Source: Valencia hispanica
Lineage: Eukaryota > Chordata > Actinopteri > Cyprinodontiformes > Valenciidae
Assembly (NCBI GenBank): GCA_963556495.2
Contig: OY747713.1
Span: forward strand, 50,379,328 to 50,443,327
Direction: 5' to 3'
Length of the DNA: 64,000 nucleotides
Positions within the stretch are counted from its first letter, which is position 1; each line of letters opens with the position of its first letter. A model generated the notes under the pieces. The model worked only from the letters and a program-made list of their open reading frames with translations. It was not told where the DNA came from and searched no databases. Positions 29,239 through 40,700 of this stretch are shown here, in pieces. The position numbers were made by a program, and so were the translations under genes.

Positions 29239-30055
29239 TCACATTGAAAGAGATAAACAAACTGTTTTTTGTGATAAAAAACTTGTTGTTGACAATGAGA
29301 AATCTGCAATTTCCAATGAAAATTCTGCTCTTTGCAAGGAAGAATCTGCTTTCTGCACTAATAAAACTACCCCTCACACCTTGATTACAGAAGCCATTGA
29401 AAATTTAGAGAAACAACAAACAACACCAACTGGTACGTATGCTCATCTCACTTCTGAAACATACAAGGCCTTACCTATTCTGTCTCTAAATATTTCAGGA
29501 TCATCTGTGGAGTTCATGGTTGACTCCGGAGCAACCCATTCGGTTCTGAAAAATACGGAACTACAACCACATCCAGAAATGAGCGGCAACCATGTTTTTT
29601 CTATCTCTGCTTCCGGTCAGGTTGTAAAAGAACGTTTTAGCTACCCTCTTCGCTGTCAACTGGGAGAAGGTCCAGCTTTCAAACATGGTTTTCTGATTTC
29701 TCAACAATGTCCTGTAAATTTATTAGGAAGAGACCTGATGTGTAAACTAAATATCACTCTTTTTTCATCACCACAAGGCATCCAAGTTGTACCAGCTCAA
29801 GAGGACTCAGTGTTGACGGCAGTGAAATACAGCCCTCACGACCTCAAACATGAATATGAGTGGAAGCTGACAGCAGGTACCACCCCGAAATCCCTGCTTG
29901 ATTCGGCTCAGAATCTGGTGAGTCTAGCATCTGTTTTTATGCCGGAAGGAGACCTTCATTGCACATCACACATTTCTACAGCACCGGACATGGAGTATGA
30001 GCAAAAATGGTTTAGCTCAGACACAGACACATTGAACATAACATCCGTGGTTTAG
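29198..30055 (+). pseudogene. ERV protease region (relic) with repeated N-terminal segment
   Basis: The plus-strand 285-codon frame holds a retropepsin core: FMVDSGATHSVL with the catalytic DSGA (about residue 110), and NLLGRDLMCKLNI, the conserved GRDLL-type helix. The order and spacing match the protease of the young ERV at 51.1-51.8 kb, but with many differences. Residues about 20-55 contain short imperfect repeats (VVDNEKSAISNENSALCKEE) not expected in a protease; this part overlaps the Env relic on the other strand and is probably not original coding sequence. The frame ends at TAG 30053 in the linker toward reverse transcriptase. Confidence 0.65.
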
Positions 30056-30400
30056 GACACACATTCAGCTGCAATGAATGTCTGCCTCACAACTGAACAG
30101 CGAACATTTTACCGATTTCATGAAAATCCAAACATTTCTCTCTCTAAACCGGCTGGTGCAAAATGGGGAAATTGTGGAAAAACTTGTTCACCGAGCTCAG
30201 TCAGTTTCTGATTGGGAACAAACGCAGCTCAACACCTCAGTTTTTCACTCAAAATCTGCGCACCTTTTTAAACGCTCATTTCAGTGCACAGTGCATGTCA
30301 CCAGAGTAGTTCATTTAACTGATGACTCGGAGGAGATCCTGTCACCCGCATTTCTACATGAAGATATCGCAGCAAAACAGGCAGATCTCATCTGACTTGT
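30056..30400 (+). pseudogene. ERV protease-RT linker, frameshifted
   Basis: 30075-30200 reads in mixed frames as CLTTEQRTFYRFHENPNISL and KPAGAKWG, equivalent to the linker before RT in the element at 51.7 kb (TSEQHKWY..LPHISLLL). No reverse transcriptase follows. The 105-codon frame at 30078-30395 is in a shifted frame. Confidence 0.45.
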
Positions 30401-30665
30401 AGGCTAAAAATTCATATGATGTGGCGCATGTTATTTGGCTCACAAGCTGCTCAGCAAATGTCACTCTAAAAAGTCCAGTCATCGGTTTTATTTGTTCTAT
30501 TCCACAAACTCCTAAAATATGCACAACTTACAGCATGTTTGCAAAAACAATATCAAAAACATCTTACACAGATGTTAATTATAAACATTTTAGAAGAAGT
30601 GAATGTGGGAAAATAATTTTGGTGGCTTTACTCCCATCCTGACCTATATTCATTTTGATTTACTC
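30401..30665. other. Possible ERV remnant, unclassified
   Basis: A 73-codon frame (30421-30642) with three Cys and no recognised motif. Position after a pol relic is the only reason to suspect retroviral origin. Confidence 0.25.
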
Positions 30666-30674
30666 ATTCAAATC

Positions 30675-30870
30675 AGATTTTCTTATATAGTGCCAATTCA
30701 AAACAAATTTTGTCTCAAGGCACTTTACAAAAAAACATAAATTCCATCCAGTTATGGAGGGAGATTCAAAGTCCGTTATGTATTCTAATCTGATCCTAGT
30801 TATGAGATCAAAAAAAGTTATTATTCAAACCTATTGATAGAAAAGTTTACCAAGGAAACCCAGCATGGCA
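30675..30870 (-). repeat. LINE 3' UTR fragment
   Basis: TTATATAGTGCCAATTCAAA, CTCAAGGCACTTTACA and CAAGGAAACCCAGCA are familiar pieces of a teleost LINE 3' UTR read in reverse. No coding part. Confidence 0.5.
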
Positions 30871-30876
30871 AGGCAA

Positions 30877-32018
30877 GGCAACTTTATTTGTATAGCTCAC
30901 AAGGCAATTCAAGGTGATTTGGGTGATTAGAGGATACAATAAAAGCAGCAATAAAACAACAGTAAAAGCATAAGACACAACATTAGAATCACATAATATA
31001 TGATACATTAAAACATATGACATTCAAACTATTATAAATTGCCCACTCAAAGGCACCTCTAAACAGATGGGGGTTTTTTTTGCGTTGATTTAAAGGAAGT
31101 AGTGTTTCAGCAGCTTTGCAGTGGTCTGGAAATTTGTTCAAAATAAGGGGAGCATATAAACTTAAACCTGGTTCTCCATGTTTGGTTCTAATTCTAGGGA
31201 TGATTGGTAGACTAGAGTTGGAAGATCTGAGTGGTCTGGGGGGTTGGTATAGTGGCAACAAGTCTTCCACATACTTTGGTGCTAAACCATTCAATGATTT
31301 ATAAACTAGTAAAAGGATTTTTAAGTCTATTCTCTGAGCCACAGGGGTCCAGTGTAAGGACTTTACAACAGGGGTTATGTGCTCTACTTTCTTGGTTCTA
31401 GTGAGGACATGAGCAGCAGCATTCTGGATTAGCTGGGGCTGTTTAATTGACTTTTAGGCAGACCTGTGAGGAGGCTGTTGAAGTAATCAGTCCGACTAAA
31501 AAATGCATGGATGAGTTTTTTGAGGTCCTGTTGTGACATCAGTCCCTTAATCATAGAAATGTTCCCTGTTATTGCCTTTATGTGATCCTGGAGGTTCAGG
31601 TCTAAGTCCATTACTACACCTAGATTTCGGGCCTGATCAGTAGTTTCTAGCTGTATTAATGGAAGCTGTGTGCTAACTCTTGATCATTCTTCTTAAGATC
31701 CAAAATTAAATTACTTCTATTTTGTTTCTGTTTAGCTGGAGAAAGTTATGGCACATCCATCCATCGATTAACTTAGGGTTTGGATGGGTTCATAGTCACC
31801 TGGTGACATTGTAATTTAGAACTGAGTATCATCTGGATAGTTATGGTAGGCAATCATATTGGTTGTTATAATCTGGGCTAGTGGAAGCATGTAGATACTA
31901 AATAAGAGGGGCCCCAGGATGGAGCCCTGGTGCACCCCACATGGGATTTCTGTTCATTGTGACAAAAAGTTTCCTAGTGAAACAAAGAAGTCCCTGTTCT
32001 TTAGGTAAGACTCAAACC
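30877..32018 (-). mobile_element. L2/CR1-type LINE, copy C, 3' part
   Basis: On the minus strand it ends with the GCCTTGCCTTGCC tail at 30877 and contains, 3' to 5': the C-terminal region (31342-30989: KYVEDLLPLYQPPRPLRSSN, HGEPGLSLYAPLI), the connection region (31611-31429: QDLKKLIHAFF), and degraded palm sequence up to FESYLKN.DFFV at about 32018. The YADD region is decayed. The missing 5' part with the same orientation lies at 35530-36010, so this copy was probably split by the intervening Penelope and Rex1-like sequence. Confidence 0.8.
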
Positions 32019-32019
32019 A

Positions 32020-32300
32020 TGGTCATACATACGTACCATACATACAGGGAATAACGGAGAGAATACAAGCCTCAATAAGGAAACATCACATAAACACGCC
32101 AGTCAAGCCATACATAACACTCAGAAAAATATTAGTACACCCCAAGGAAAAAATAATCGATGAACAAAAAAGTGGAGTCATTTACAAAATACCATGCAAA
32201 TCCTGCGACGAAACATATATTTGAGAAACAGGCAGAATATCAACACATGAAAGAATGAAAAAAAAAAAGAATGTGAAAAAGAAACCATGGGGAGACACAC
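32020..32300 (+). pseudogene. Penelope-like element C-terminus with GIY-YIG endonuclease relic
   Basis: The plus strand reads YVPYIQGITERIQASIRKH, then TLRKILVHPKEK, then GVIYKIPCKSCDETYI, a stop (TGA near 32222), ETGRISTHERM. This is the junction of the reverse transcriptase C-terminus and the GIY-YIG nuclease of Penelope-like elements; Penelope nucleases have the Cys pair after the first strand (IPCKSC) and YIGETGR. The Gly of YIG is replaced by the stop. Similarity is lost after a run of 12 A near 32260. Only about 90 codons survive. Confidence 0.7.
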
Positions 32301-32462
32301 AAGAGCAACAAAAGCAAAAGCAGAACTAACTGTTGTGACACAGAGTGAGTGAGTTTTTGTCTGGTTTACATAACCATCAATAATTATGATCAATACTTTA
32401 ATATGAATATAATTATTGATGAGGTTCAAATTGAATCAATTCATATTTGGGGCACCACTTCT
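32301..32462. other. Unclassified, possible LTR fragment
   Basis: AACTGTTGTGACACAGAG to TATTTGGGGCACCACTTCTG. The last part resembles an LTR/primer-site border but cannot be confirmed. Confidence 0.25.
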
Positions 32463-35135
32463 GTATTAAAAGATCAGACATACAGTCTCTTCTTGAAGGT
32501 GTAAATTCATACGGTATGGACATTAGTTCAATTCAAATTCAAAAATACTTTATTGATCCCAGAGGGAAATTAAGTGTTGGTATAGCTCATATAAGTAATT
32601 CTTTAAGGAGTTGTTGTAGATAATGATGGCTGTGGGCAGGAAGGATTTCCTGTAGCGGTCTGTATTGCAGCGAAACTGAAGAAGCCTCCGACTGAAGACG
32701 ATCTGTTGTTGTATGACAGTCTCATGAAGAGGATGCTCAGGGTTGTCCATAATTTTTTGGATTTTATGAAGAATCCTTCTTTGCATTATCATCTCCAGTG
32801 GTTCCACAGTTGTCCCAAGAACAGAACCAGGCTTCTTTATCAGGTTGTTTAGCCTTTTTAAATCCCCGGCTCTGATGCTGCTACCCCAACAGATGATGGC
32901 TGAAAAGATTACACTCTCCACAACAGACTTGCAGAAGATCTGCAGCATCTTGCTGCAAGCCTTGAAGGACCTCAGCTTCCTCAAGAAGTACAGTCTGCTC
33001 TGTCCCTTCTTGTACACAGCTTCACTGTTCAGTCTCCAATCCAGTCTGTTGTCAAGGTGAACTCCGAGGTATTTATACTCCTCAGCCACCTCCACTTCTT
33101 CTCCCATGATGGAAACAGTGTTTCTGACAAAGCAAATCAGGCTGAATTGTGTTAAATGCACTGGAGAAATCAAAGAACATGATACTCACAGTGCTAGCAG
33201 CTTTGTCCAGATGACAGTGGTTTGGTTGAAGCAGGTGGATGATGGCATCTTCAACTCCAACTCCACAGCGATAAGCAAACTGCAGTGGGTTCTGATACGT
33301 TATTGTTTGCTTACTCAGGGGTGCCAACTGGAGTCTCTCCAGGACCTTCATGATGTGGGATGTCAGGGCAACAGGTCTATAGTCATTGATGACTGATGGG
33401 TGAGTTCTCTTTGGTACTGGAACAAGGCAGGATGTCTTCCACAACACTGAAACCTTCTCCTGAGTTAGGCTAAGGTTGAAGAGGTTCTGCAGAATCCCAC
33501 AGAGCTGATCTGCACAGGCCTTCAGGACTCTAGGCCTGATACCATCTGGACCTGCAGCCTGGTTCCGGTTCAGTTTTTCCGGCTGCCTCTTCACCTGACT
33601 TTTGGAGACAGCCAAGTGGGAGTGGGAGGCAAAGGGGGTAGCAGCATTTCCTGACTTGGTTGAAGTCAAACTTGTGGAATCAGAAGAGTCCATGGCTGAG
33701 GTGAAGGATAAAACATCCGAGGTATAACAGGAAAGCTGTTGATCAGAGGAGAGTGGGATGTCTGTTTGGCTGGGAACAGGAGAGGAGGATGCTGAGCTAG
33801 TTCCTGAATTGAACCTGTTGAAGAATGTGTTCAGTTCATTGGTGCCACCCAGACTTCCATCTATCCAATCCTTCCTGTCCTTAAAGCCTGTGATCTTTCT
33901 CATTCCTGACCAGACATCTCTGATATTGTTCCTCTGTAGTTTGTTCTCCAGCTTCTTCCTGTATGCCTCCTTGCTATCTCTTATCTTGACCTTAAGTTGC
34001 TTCTGTATACTCCTCAGTAATTCCATGTCTCCCTCCCTGAAGGCTCTTTTTTCTTGTTTAGCAGTTCCTTCAGGTCACTGGTGATCAAGGGTTTGTTATT
34101 AGGGAAGGATCTCACTTTTCTGGTGGGGATGCTGTTGTCCACACAGAAGTTTATATAGTCAGTCACACACTCAGTCATGGCATTGATGTCCTCTCCATGT
34201 GCTTGGCAAAGAGTCATCCAGAACCCTGCAGGGCTTCTTCAGCTTCCTGTGACCATTTTCTCATAGTTTTCTTTGTAACATGTTGCCTCTGAACAAGTGG
34301 TTTATACTCTGAACAGAGAAAAACAAGATTGTGATCTGATTGTCCCAGAGGAGGTCTTGGTTTGGACATGTAAGCATTCTTTACATTTGCATAAAACAAA
34401 TCCAAGGTCTTGTTTTCTCTTGTGGAGCAGCTGACAAGCTGTTGAAATATTGGAAGTGTAGACGAGAGCGAGGCATAATTAAAATCACCAGATATTGCCA
34501 CAAATGCATTAGGGTGCTGTGTCTGTAACTTAGCAACAACGGAACTGATGACATCACATGGATTGTCGCCAACGGCTGAAGTTGGAACGTAAACAACTGC
34601 CAAAATTACACTGGTGAACTCTCTTGGTAAATAATATGGACGAAAACTTACTCCAAGAGTTTGACATCTGGGGTGCAGAGACGACATTTCACCGTAACAT
34701 GTCCTGGATGACACCATCTGTTGTTGACAAGCAATGCTACTGCACCTCCTTTTCTTTTCCTGCTCGTTTTCAGATCTCTGCTCGTACAGTCAGGAAGCCT
34801 GGCAGAGAGACGTTGGAGTCGGGGATATGATCCTGCAGCCACGACTCAGTAATACACATAACACTGCATTCCCGATACTCTGGCTGAGTCCTTGTAAGAG
34901 CTTGGAGTTCATCCATCTTGTTCTGTGATCTTACGTTGCCCATTATGATCCATGGAAGAGATGGCTTGAACTTCCTCTGTCTCTGTCTACTTTTTGCTCC
35001 TGCTCTGCATCCACGTCTTCTCCTTATCAACTCATCAGGGATTTGTGGCTTCAGTTGAGGTATTATTTCAGCTTTTGCGATGTTAATCAGCTGCTCCCGA
35101 GTGTAAACCACATTGTTGCCATGGTTACGCATCAT
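32463..35135 (-). mobile_element. Rex1-like LINE with endonuclease and internally deleted RT
   Basis: Reading the minus strand from 35135: a basic N-terminal segment ELIRRRRGCRAGAK, then an APE-type endonuclease (CITESWLQDHIPD, VAISGDFNYASL, GQSDHNLVFL) across 35135-34214 with frameshifts, a linker, and reverse transcriptase (34026-33082: NRNQAAGPDGIRPRVLKAC, VINDYRPVALTSH, GVGVEDAIIHLLQ, FFDFSSAFNTIQPDLL). It then jumps directly to the C-terminal part (VSIMGEEVEVAEEYKYLGVH to LPTAIIIYNNSL, 33173-32550). The segment with YSDD is missing, although it is present in the 16-kb copy, so this copy has an internal deletion near 33115. The 3' end AATAAAGTATTTTTGAATTT is at 32530-32550 and 32463-32527 is a shared flank. 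Endonuclease motifs (N, E, D, H) are mostly visible. Confidence 0.85.
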
Positions 35136-35525
35136 AACATGTTATCAAAAAGTGAAAATTTACAGCAAAAATCCTTCCACCTTCACAGCACCAAAAACTA
35201 GAAAGCATCCAGGTCAAAAAACTGCAATCTTACTCAAGAAAAAAGAGGAACCAAATGTACAAAAAACCAAAACCTAATATGTAGCCAACAGAGCCACTCC
35301 AACATGCAGCTACCCAGAGCAGCGCAATTCTGTACGTATTACGCCAAGTAATCCCAGACAACTTCTCTTTAAGCTAACGGGAATTTATTAAGAAATTACA
35401 TCAACCTTACAGCCAAAACATTTCGTCAATAATTCCCATCTATTCTAAAGCGTGCAACTAATTACTACAGATCTTAGAAAACAATAATATGTGAAAATTA
35501 AACACAGTTAACAGGAAGTGCATCA
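35136..35525 (-). other. Probable 5' UTR of the Rex1-like LINE and spacer
   Basis: No frame. AT-rich with CAGAGCCACTCCAACATGC; lies between the ORF start and the split L2 copy. Confidence 0.3.
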
Positions 35526-36015
35526 GGGACAACGTTGTTATGAAGCTATTTAACTGCTGAAACACAGAATTTTCAATAATTTTACTGATGAATGGAAGAT
35601 TAGAAATTGGCCAGTAGTTGTGCATTAAAGTGTCTTTCAGATTATTCTTTTTTAGCAGTGGTTTAATAACTGCTGTTTTTAATGCCTGGGGGAAGAGGCC
35701 TTACAGGAGGGATGAGTTCACTATTTTAATCAGATCAGACCCTATGACAGGGAAAACTTTCTTAATAAAAATTGTGGGTAGGATACCAAGACAGCAGAAG
35801 GAGGAGCTTAAATGGTTAATGATTTCTTCAAGGTTTTTTCAGTTTAATTCATGGAATTATGATATTTTGTCTACATTGGTGTAGATTGGGGATGACATTG
35901 GTAGTGGGTTCGGTACTGAGGTACAGACTGACCATCTAATTGTTGGAGTCTTTTCAGTGAAATAGCTTGCCAATTCATTGCAGGCCCTGGTAGAATTAAA
36001 TTCAGGGGCTACTTT
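35526..36015 (-). mobile_element. L2/CR1-type LINE, copy C, 5' part
   Basis: Minus-strand sequence equivalent to 2430-2900 of copy A and 10215-10530 of copy B: the fingers of the reverse transcriptase, with stops. It ends at FQQLNS, while the other part (30877-32018) begins about 90 codons later, so the split is accompanied by loss of the [14 protein letters not shown] segment. Confidence 0.7.
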
Positions 36016-36285
36016 CTGTTCCTGTAAAAAGCTGCAAATAGCTGAGATGAGGTTGCCTTATTTCTCCATGGTCGTCAGGATGTTTGTGTAGCAAGAATAA
36101 AACAGGCAATTTAAAAAAAAGTTAAATTAATGCTGAGGCTGAAACATAATTATGACTAATTCGAAAAAATGTCTGCTACACCAGTTGCAATTGTAAGCAA
36201 AAAAACAATATATCAAAAACAAGGACCTTTTGTTTAATACATCTCTTGCTTTAAAGAGTATTGCAATATATTTAGACACTTGACG
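36016..36285. other. Unclassified AT-rich DNA
   Basis: No gene or repeat recognised. Confidence 0.3.
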
Positions 36286-37215
36286 TTTTATATATACAAC
36301 ATAAAGGGTTCCTACTAAGTTTACTATCTATAAGCACTCCTAAAAATTTGATTTCATATACACGTTCAATTTTTTGTTCCATTTAAATAAAGCTTGGCAT
36401 TATCAATATTCCTCTTTCCTGAAAATATCATACTTTTTGTTTTAATTCTGTTTAATGACAACTTGTTATTATCAAACCACCTTTTAATTAGAACGAATTG
36501 ACTTTCCACAACCTGTAATAATTCACTTACGTCTTTTCCTGTACAAAAAAAATTATATAATCTGCAAACATTATAACTTTTAACAACTTTGATACGGAAA
36601 ATATATTATTCATATAAAGTATAAATAATGTTGGTCCCAGAACTGAACATCACGGCACCCCGCAAGTTACTTTCTCCAGCTGTGAATCCACATTGTTAAT
36701 AGTTACATATTGAAATCTAGTACTCGAATAACTATGAAGCCACTGATTTGTTTTTTACCTCGAAGACCATAGTATTCACATTTTTTGAGCAGATATGTAT
36801 GGTCAATAGTATCAAATGCCTTACTTAAATCAATAAAAACACCAACACTATTTAATTTTGGATCAATTGCTGTTGCAACCTGCTCTACAAATTCCATGAC
36901 AGCTAATGAAGTTGAACGGTTACACCTAATAATTTAAAAGATCATACTTATTAATAAATGCATCAAGTTTACACAGTACAACAGTTTTTCTAGTATTTTT
37001 GAGAACTGCAGTAGTAAGGAAGTTGGTCTATAATTACTTGCTAATTTCTTGTCACCATTTTTTATAAATTGGAATAACTCTGGCTATCTTCATTGATTCT
37101 GGAACTAAACCGCTCAAGAAGGATTTATTAAAAATGTAGGTAAAGGGTTCGATAATACAATCAATAACCTTCTTAATAAGGGACATATCTATCCAATGAA
37201 CATCTGTAGAACGAA
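36286..37215 (-). mobile_element. Third LINE family, reverse transcriptase fragment
   Basis: Minus-strand frames 37249-37052 (PFTYIFNKSFLSGLVPESMK, ARVIPIYKKW) and 36897-36703 (MEFVEQVATAIDPKLNSVGV, FIDLSKAFDTIDHTYLLKK) belong to a non-LTR RT unlike both the L2 and Rex1-like copies; the IDLSKAFDTIDH block carries the first catalytic Asp. Similarity continues to about 36300 through VTCGVP and NINKTE-type degraded sequence. It resembles jockey/I-like RTs. A plus-strand L2 copy is inserted at 37216. The ORF1-like gene at 38337-38771 is in the same orientation and could be its partner. Confidence 0.7.
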
Positions 37216-38336
37216 CAGAAATCACATGTGGGGTGCCCCAGGGCTCCATCTTAGGGCCCCTCCTATTTAATATCTACATGCTCCCACTAGCCCAGATTAT
37301 AACAACCAACACGATTAGCTACCATAACTATGCAGATGATACTCAGCTTTACATTACGATGTCGCCAGGTGACTTTGAACCAATTCAAACCCTAAGTAAA
37401 TGCATCGAGCAAATCAATGAATGGATGTGCCATAACTTTCTCCAGCTGAATAGAAAATAAACAAAAGTAATTACTTTTGGACCTAAAGAGGAACGATCAA
37501 GTGTCAGCACACAGCTTCAGTTAATACAGCTAGAAACTACTGATCAGCCACGCAATTTAGGTGTAGTAATAGACTCAGACCTGAACCTCCAGGGCCACAT
37601 AAAGGCAATAACAAGGTCAGCCTTCTATCACCTGAAGAACATTTCTAGGATTAAAGGACTGATGTCGCAACAGGACCTCGAAAAACTCATCCATGCATTT
37701 ATCTTTAGCTGCAGCTTGATCCAGAATGCTGCTGCTCGTGTCCTCACTAGAACCAGGAAAGTAGAGTACATCACCCTAGTACTAAAGTCCTTACACTTGC
37801 TCCCTGTAGCTCAGAGAATAGACTTCAAAATACTCCTACTAGTTTATAAATCATTACATGGCTTAGCACCAAAATATGTTGAAGACCTGTTGTCACGGTA
37901 CCAACCACCCAGACCACTCAGGTCCTCCAACTCTAGCCTACTAAACATCCCTAGACTCAGAACTAAACATGGAGAAGCAGCTTTCAGTTTCTATGGTCCC
38001 CTTATCTGGAACAGACTTCCTGACAAGTGTAGAGCTGCTGAAACTCTGAACTGCTTTAAATCGAGACTAAAAACCCATCTGTTTAGAATTGCCTTCGAGT
38101 AAATGATTGATGTCATATGTATGAAATGTGTTCATGCTCTCTTGTTTTATTGATCTTTCTCTTGCTTTATTGTGTATCATGTGTAATGTGTGTTTCTTTT
38201 ACTTTTAATTTCCAATGTTATAGTCCATGTCTGTTTGTTGGTTTTTTTTAAATCACCAAATAATATAAAGCACCTTGAATTACCCTGCTGTTGAAAGTGT
38301 GCTATACAAATAAAATTGCCTTGCCTTGCCTCAAAA
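37216..38336 (+). mobile_element. L2/CR1-type LINE, copy D with intact 3' end
   Basis: Starts within the RT palm ([20 protein letters not shown], frame 37233-37460) with YADDTQLYI, meets TAA at 37458, and resumes in another frame to the C-terminus (37662-38102: SLHLLPVAQRIDFKILLLVY, LLSRYQPPRPLRSSNSSLL, AAFSFYGPLIWNRLPDKC, FKSRLKTHLFRIAFE), followed by a 230-bp 3' UTR and the GTGCTATACAAATAAAATTG GCCTTGCC tail. Compared with copy B, near-identical 50-bp runs suggest recent shared ancestry. Typical 5' truncation removed endonuclease and fingers. A few codons are deleted around the ISRT segment (about 37709). Confidence 0.9.
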
Positions 38337-38771
38337 TCTTGGCCTGTTCAGGTGGTCCATAGAGCTTGATCATTACTTTACAATTCCTTGTCCATACATT
38401 CTGTATCTTCGTCTCCTTCTTGAGAGTTCTTGCTTGCCAGGCAATCTCAGCATTCTTCTTTGTTAAATGTTCATTCACAAACACTCCTGTGCCCTTGAGC
38501 CTCTTTACAACCTTTAACATTTCACCTTTATGTTTCCTGTTAGCAAATCTAAGTATTATCTTTTGTTTCTTAACCTTCTTCTGTGGTGCGTCCTCACCTT
38601 AATTTTCACCAGAGGCGGCCCGAGCATATGTGTGAGGAGTAGTCTCCAAGCCAGATATCACCACGTCATCCATTCTTGTATATTATTCCAGTTGCTCCAC
38701 TCTGGTTTCCAAATCCTCCATCTTCTCATCTTTCTCTTATGTCAGTTTAGCTGACATAAAAGTTTAGTGAC
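38337..38771 (-). pseudogene. LINE ORF1-like protein, C-terminal part
   Basis: Minus strand: EKMEDLETRVEQLE (coiled-coil heptads, about 38735-38690), DDVVISGLETTPHTYARAAS, then KKQKIILRFANRKHKGEML and FVNEHLTKKNAEIAWQARTL, QNVWTRNCKVMIKLYGPPEQ. This coiled coil plus RRM-like/FP25K-like C-terminal domain is typical of LINE ORF1 proteins that coat RNA. Stops at the coiled coil (an in-frame TAA) and a frameshift near 38580 break it. Its N-terminus lies beyond the BEL element at 46797-46837. Confidence 0.6.
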
Positions 38772-39595
38772 TGTCAAGTCGTTTGTGTGCTACACAATCC
38801 CCACTTGAAAGGGAGCATCTAAATGGAGAATTCTTCCACCGGACTTCACTCAAACCTCCACAACTTCTCTTTTTCTTTAGCTCCTTTATTTTACTTTCTT
38901 GCAGATAACATGCAGAAGCAGATGAAAGAGAATAATTTTGTTGTCTGAATGAGGTAAGCCAAAAGCAGGTGAAAAACCTAAACAGAACAGAGTGTCTATA
39001 CCCATTAAATTCTATAAATTCATTTGATAGCAAAATACAAGATGATCACCTCATGCTAAGATTGAATTCATGATTACAAACATTTGCTGATAAAGTTAAT
39101 ACAATTCAAACAGTGAATAATTAGCAGATTTCAAATAAATAACATATAAATATTTCTAGTACAAGTACCTAGTAGATTATCAAACTAATCAACCAAACAT
39201 TTCACGACACACACAGGGATCTACGTCGCACACTTTGAGCAGCATTACATAAGCAAAATCAGCTGATCATCATTCCAAACTCATGCATTTCAGTTCGGCG
39301 TCTTACCGGCTGCCTCTCCAGTCGATTTAGATGCTTTCTGTGATGTTTCTCTGGAGGATCGCGGTATTAGCGCTTCCTCCAAGTGCTGTGAAAGTTTGTT
39401 TTGTTTTTTCTCTCACCTGGCGTGGCACATAAACATCCAGAGCACACCCACTTCCAAGTAATTAGTTCCAGCTGTTCCTTGACCTACTTCTGCACATTTT
39501 TCCTTTATTTACTTTGCTCATTTATTTTTATTTGTTTATTTATTTTTTTTTATTTAAAAATGAAGTTTAATCGAAATCAGTATTTTGACCTTACA
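38772..39595 (-). repeat. 3' LTR of the BEL/Pao element
   Basis: On the plus strand it reads TGTCAAGTCGTTTGTGTG... to ...TTTTGACCTTACA. The first 134 bp and last ~40 bp match 46606-46791; the middle is unique to this copy. Confidence 0.9.
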
Positions 39596-39776
39596 CCTCC
39601 CACTCGATATTCTTGTAAAATAAAAATATCGGAAATTTTTAAAGGTCAACAATGATTCTAGTCTTTGAAATTAATTTAATGTCTGTTCCTCAACAGGCAA
39701 CAAAACAACCAAGCGCCTGACATCTCAGTGTAGAACTGACGAAATCAAAAGTTATGGGATCCCTCCCTCGAGATGT

Positions 39777-40700
39777 TCAGCCGAGTAAAAGGGTGTTTAT
39801 TGTGATGTAGTGGATACAATCCTCCCGACTTTGTGTCCTGGCATCAATCGGTCTCTCATTTGCAAGGTTGGCGGCTGAATGAAGAGCTGTCTGGAATTCA
39901 CTATAAGTTAGTGAGGTTTCCTGTCCAAGATTTTGCAGTGCTCTTTTCATTACACGCAAAGCAGCTTCAGCAGCACTATTCCTGTGTGGAGAATCCGCTG
40001 GATGGAATTTCCATACCCACTCAGTTCCATTCTTGGCTGAAAGGTCTTCCAAACTTAATTTATCCTGTTGGTCAAGAAACATATCAATTTCTTCCAGCAC
40101 TGGCTTAGCTCCAACAAAATTAGTCCCGGGGTCTGACCAGATTTTTTGTGGATGTCCTCTGACTGCAGTGAATCTTTGGTAAGCTATTAGGAATCCTTCT
40201 GTTGACAGGTCACTTGCAATTTACGCATGGATGGCTCTGCTAGCCATGCAGCAAAACAAAACTCCCCATGCTTTCTGTGTTACTCTTTTTTTGACGTTGT
40301 CTTTTACATTGTAAGGGCCAAAGAGATCTACTGTTGTAAATGTAAATGGTGCAGCAGGTTCTGTTCTTTCAGGTGGTAAGTACCCCTTGACTTGTTGACA
40401 TTTTCTTGCCTTTGCTTTTCTGCAAATTAAGCAGTTATCAACAATTTGTTTAGCAATTATTCTCCCTTTTATAACCTAAGCTTTGGCTCTCATCTTAAGC
40501 AAGGTTCCACCCACTCCGTCATGATTTTGATCATGTGCTTCTCGGGCTAGCAAAATGTATGCCCAGGCGTCATAGGGTAAAATAGGGACACTAACCTGAT
40601 CTTCTCTGTAGATCTGTATCCGGCCACCACAGACCCAATAGTCCTGAGTCCTGATCCTTGTAGACTACTAGTCTGTCTCTTGTGGTGGTGGGAAGAACTA
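39777..40700 (-). pseudogene. BEL/Pao integrase
   Basis: Minus-strand frame 40100-39777 (MLEEIDMFLDQQDK, WVWKFHPADSPHRNSAAEAA, LRVMKRALQNLG) is the integrase core C-terminal part with its catalytic Glu in NSAAEAA. Upstream (40490-40100), in frames broken by stops: CLICRKAKARKCQQV (end of the zinc domain and linker), TTVDLFGPYNVK with the first Asp, GVLFCCMASRAIH, and IWSDPGTNFVGAKP with the second Asp. Thus D, D, E are all recognisable but not in one frame. It pairs with the RT region at 41-43 kb. Confidence 0.8.

Noticed and set aside
38301..38336. GCCTT repeat as an independent microsatellite
   Set aside because: It is the tail repeat of the L2 LINE, also seen at 3232, 17640 and 30877.
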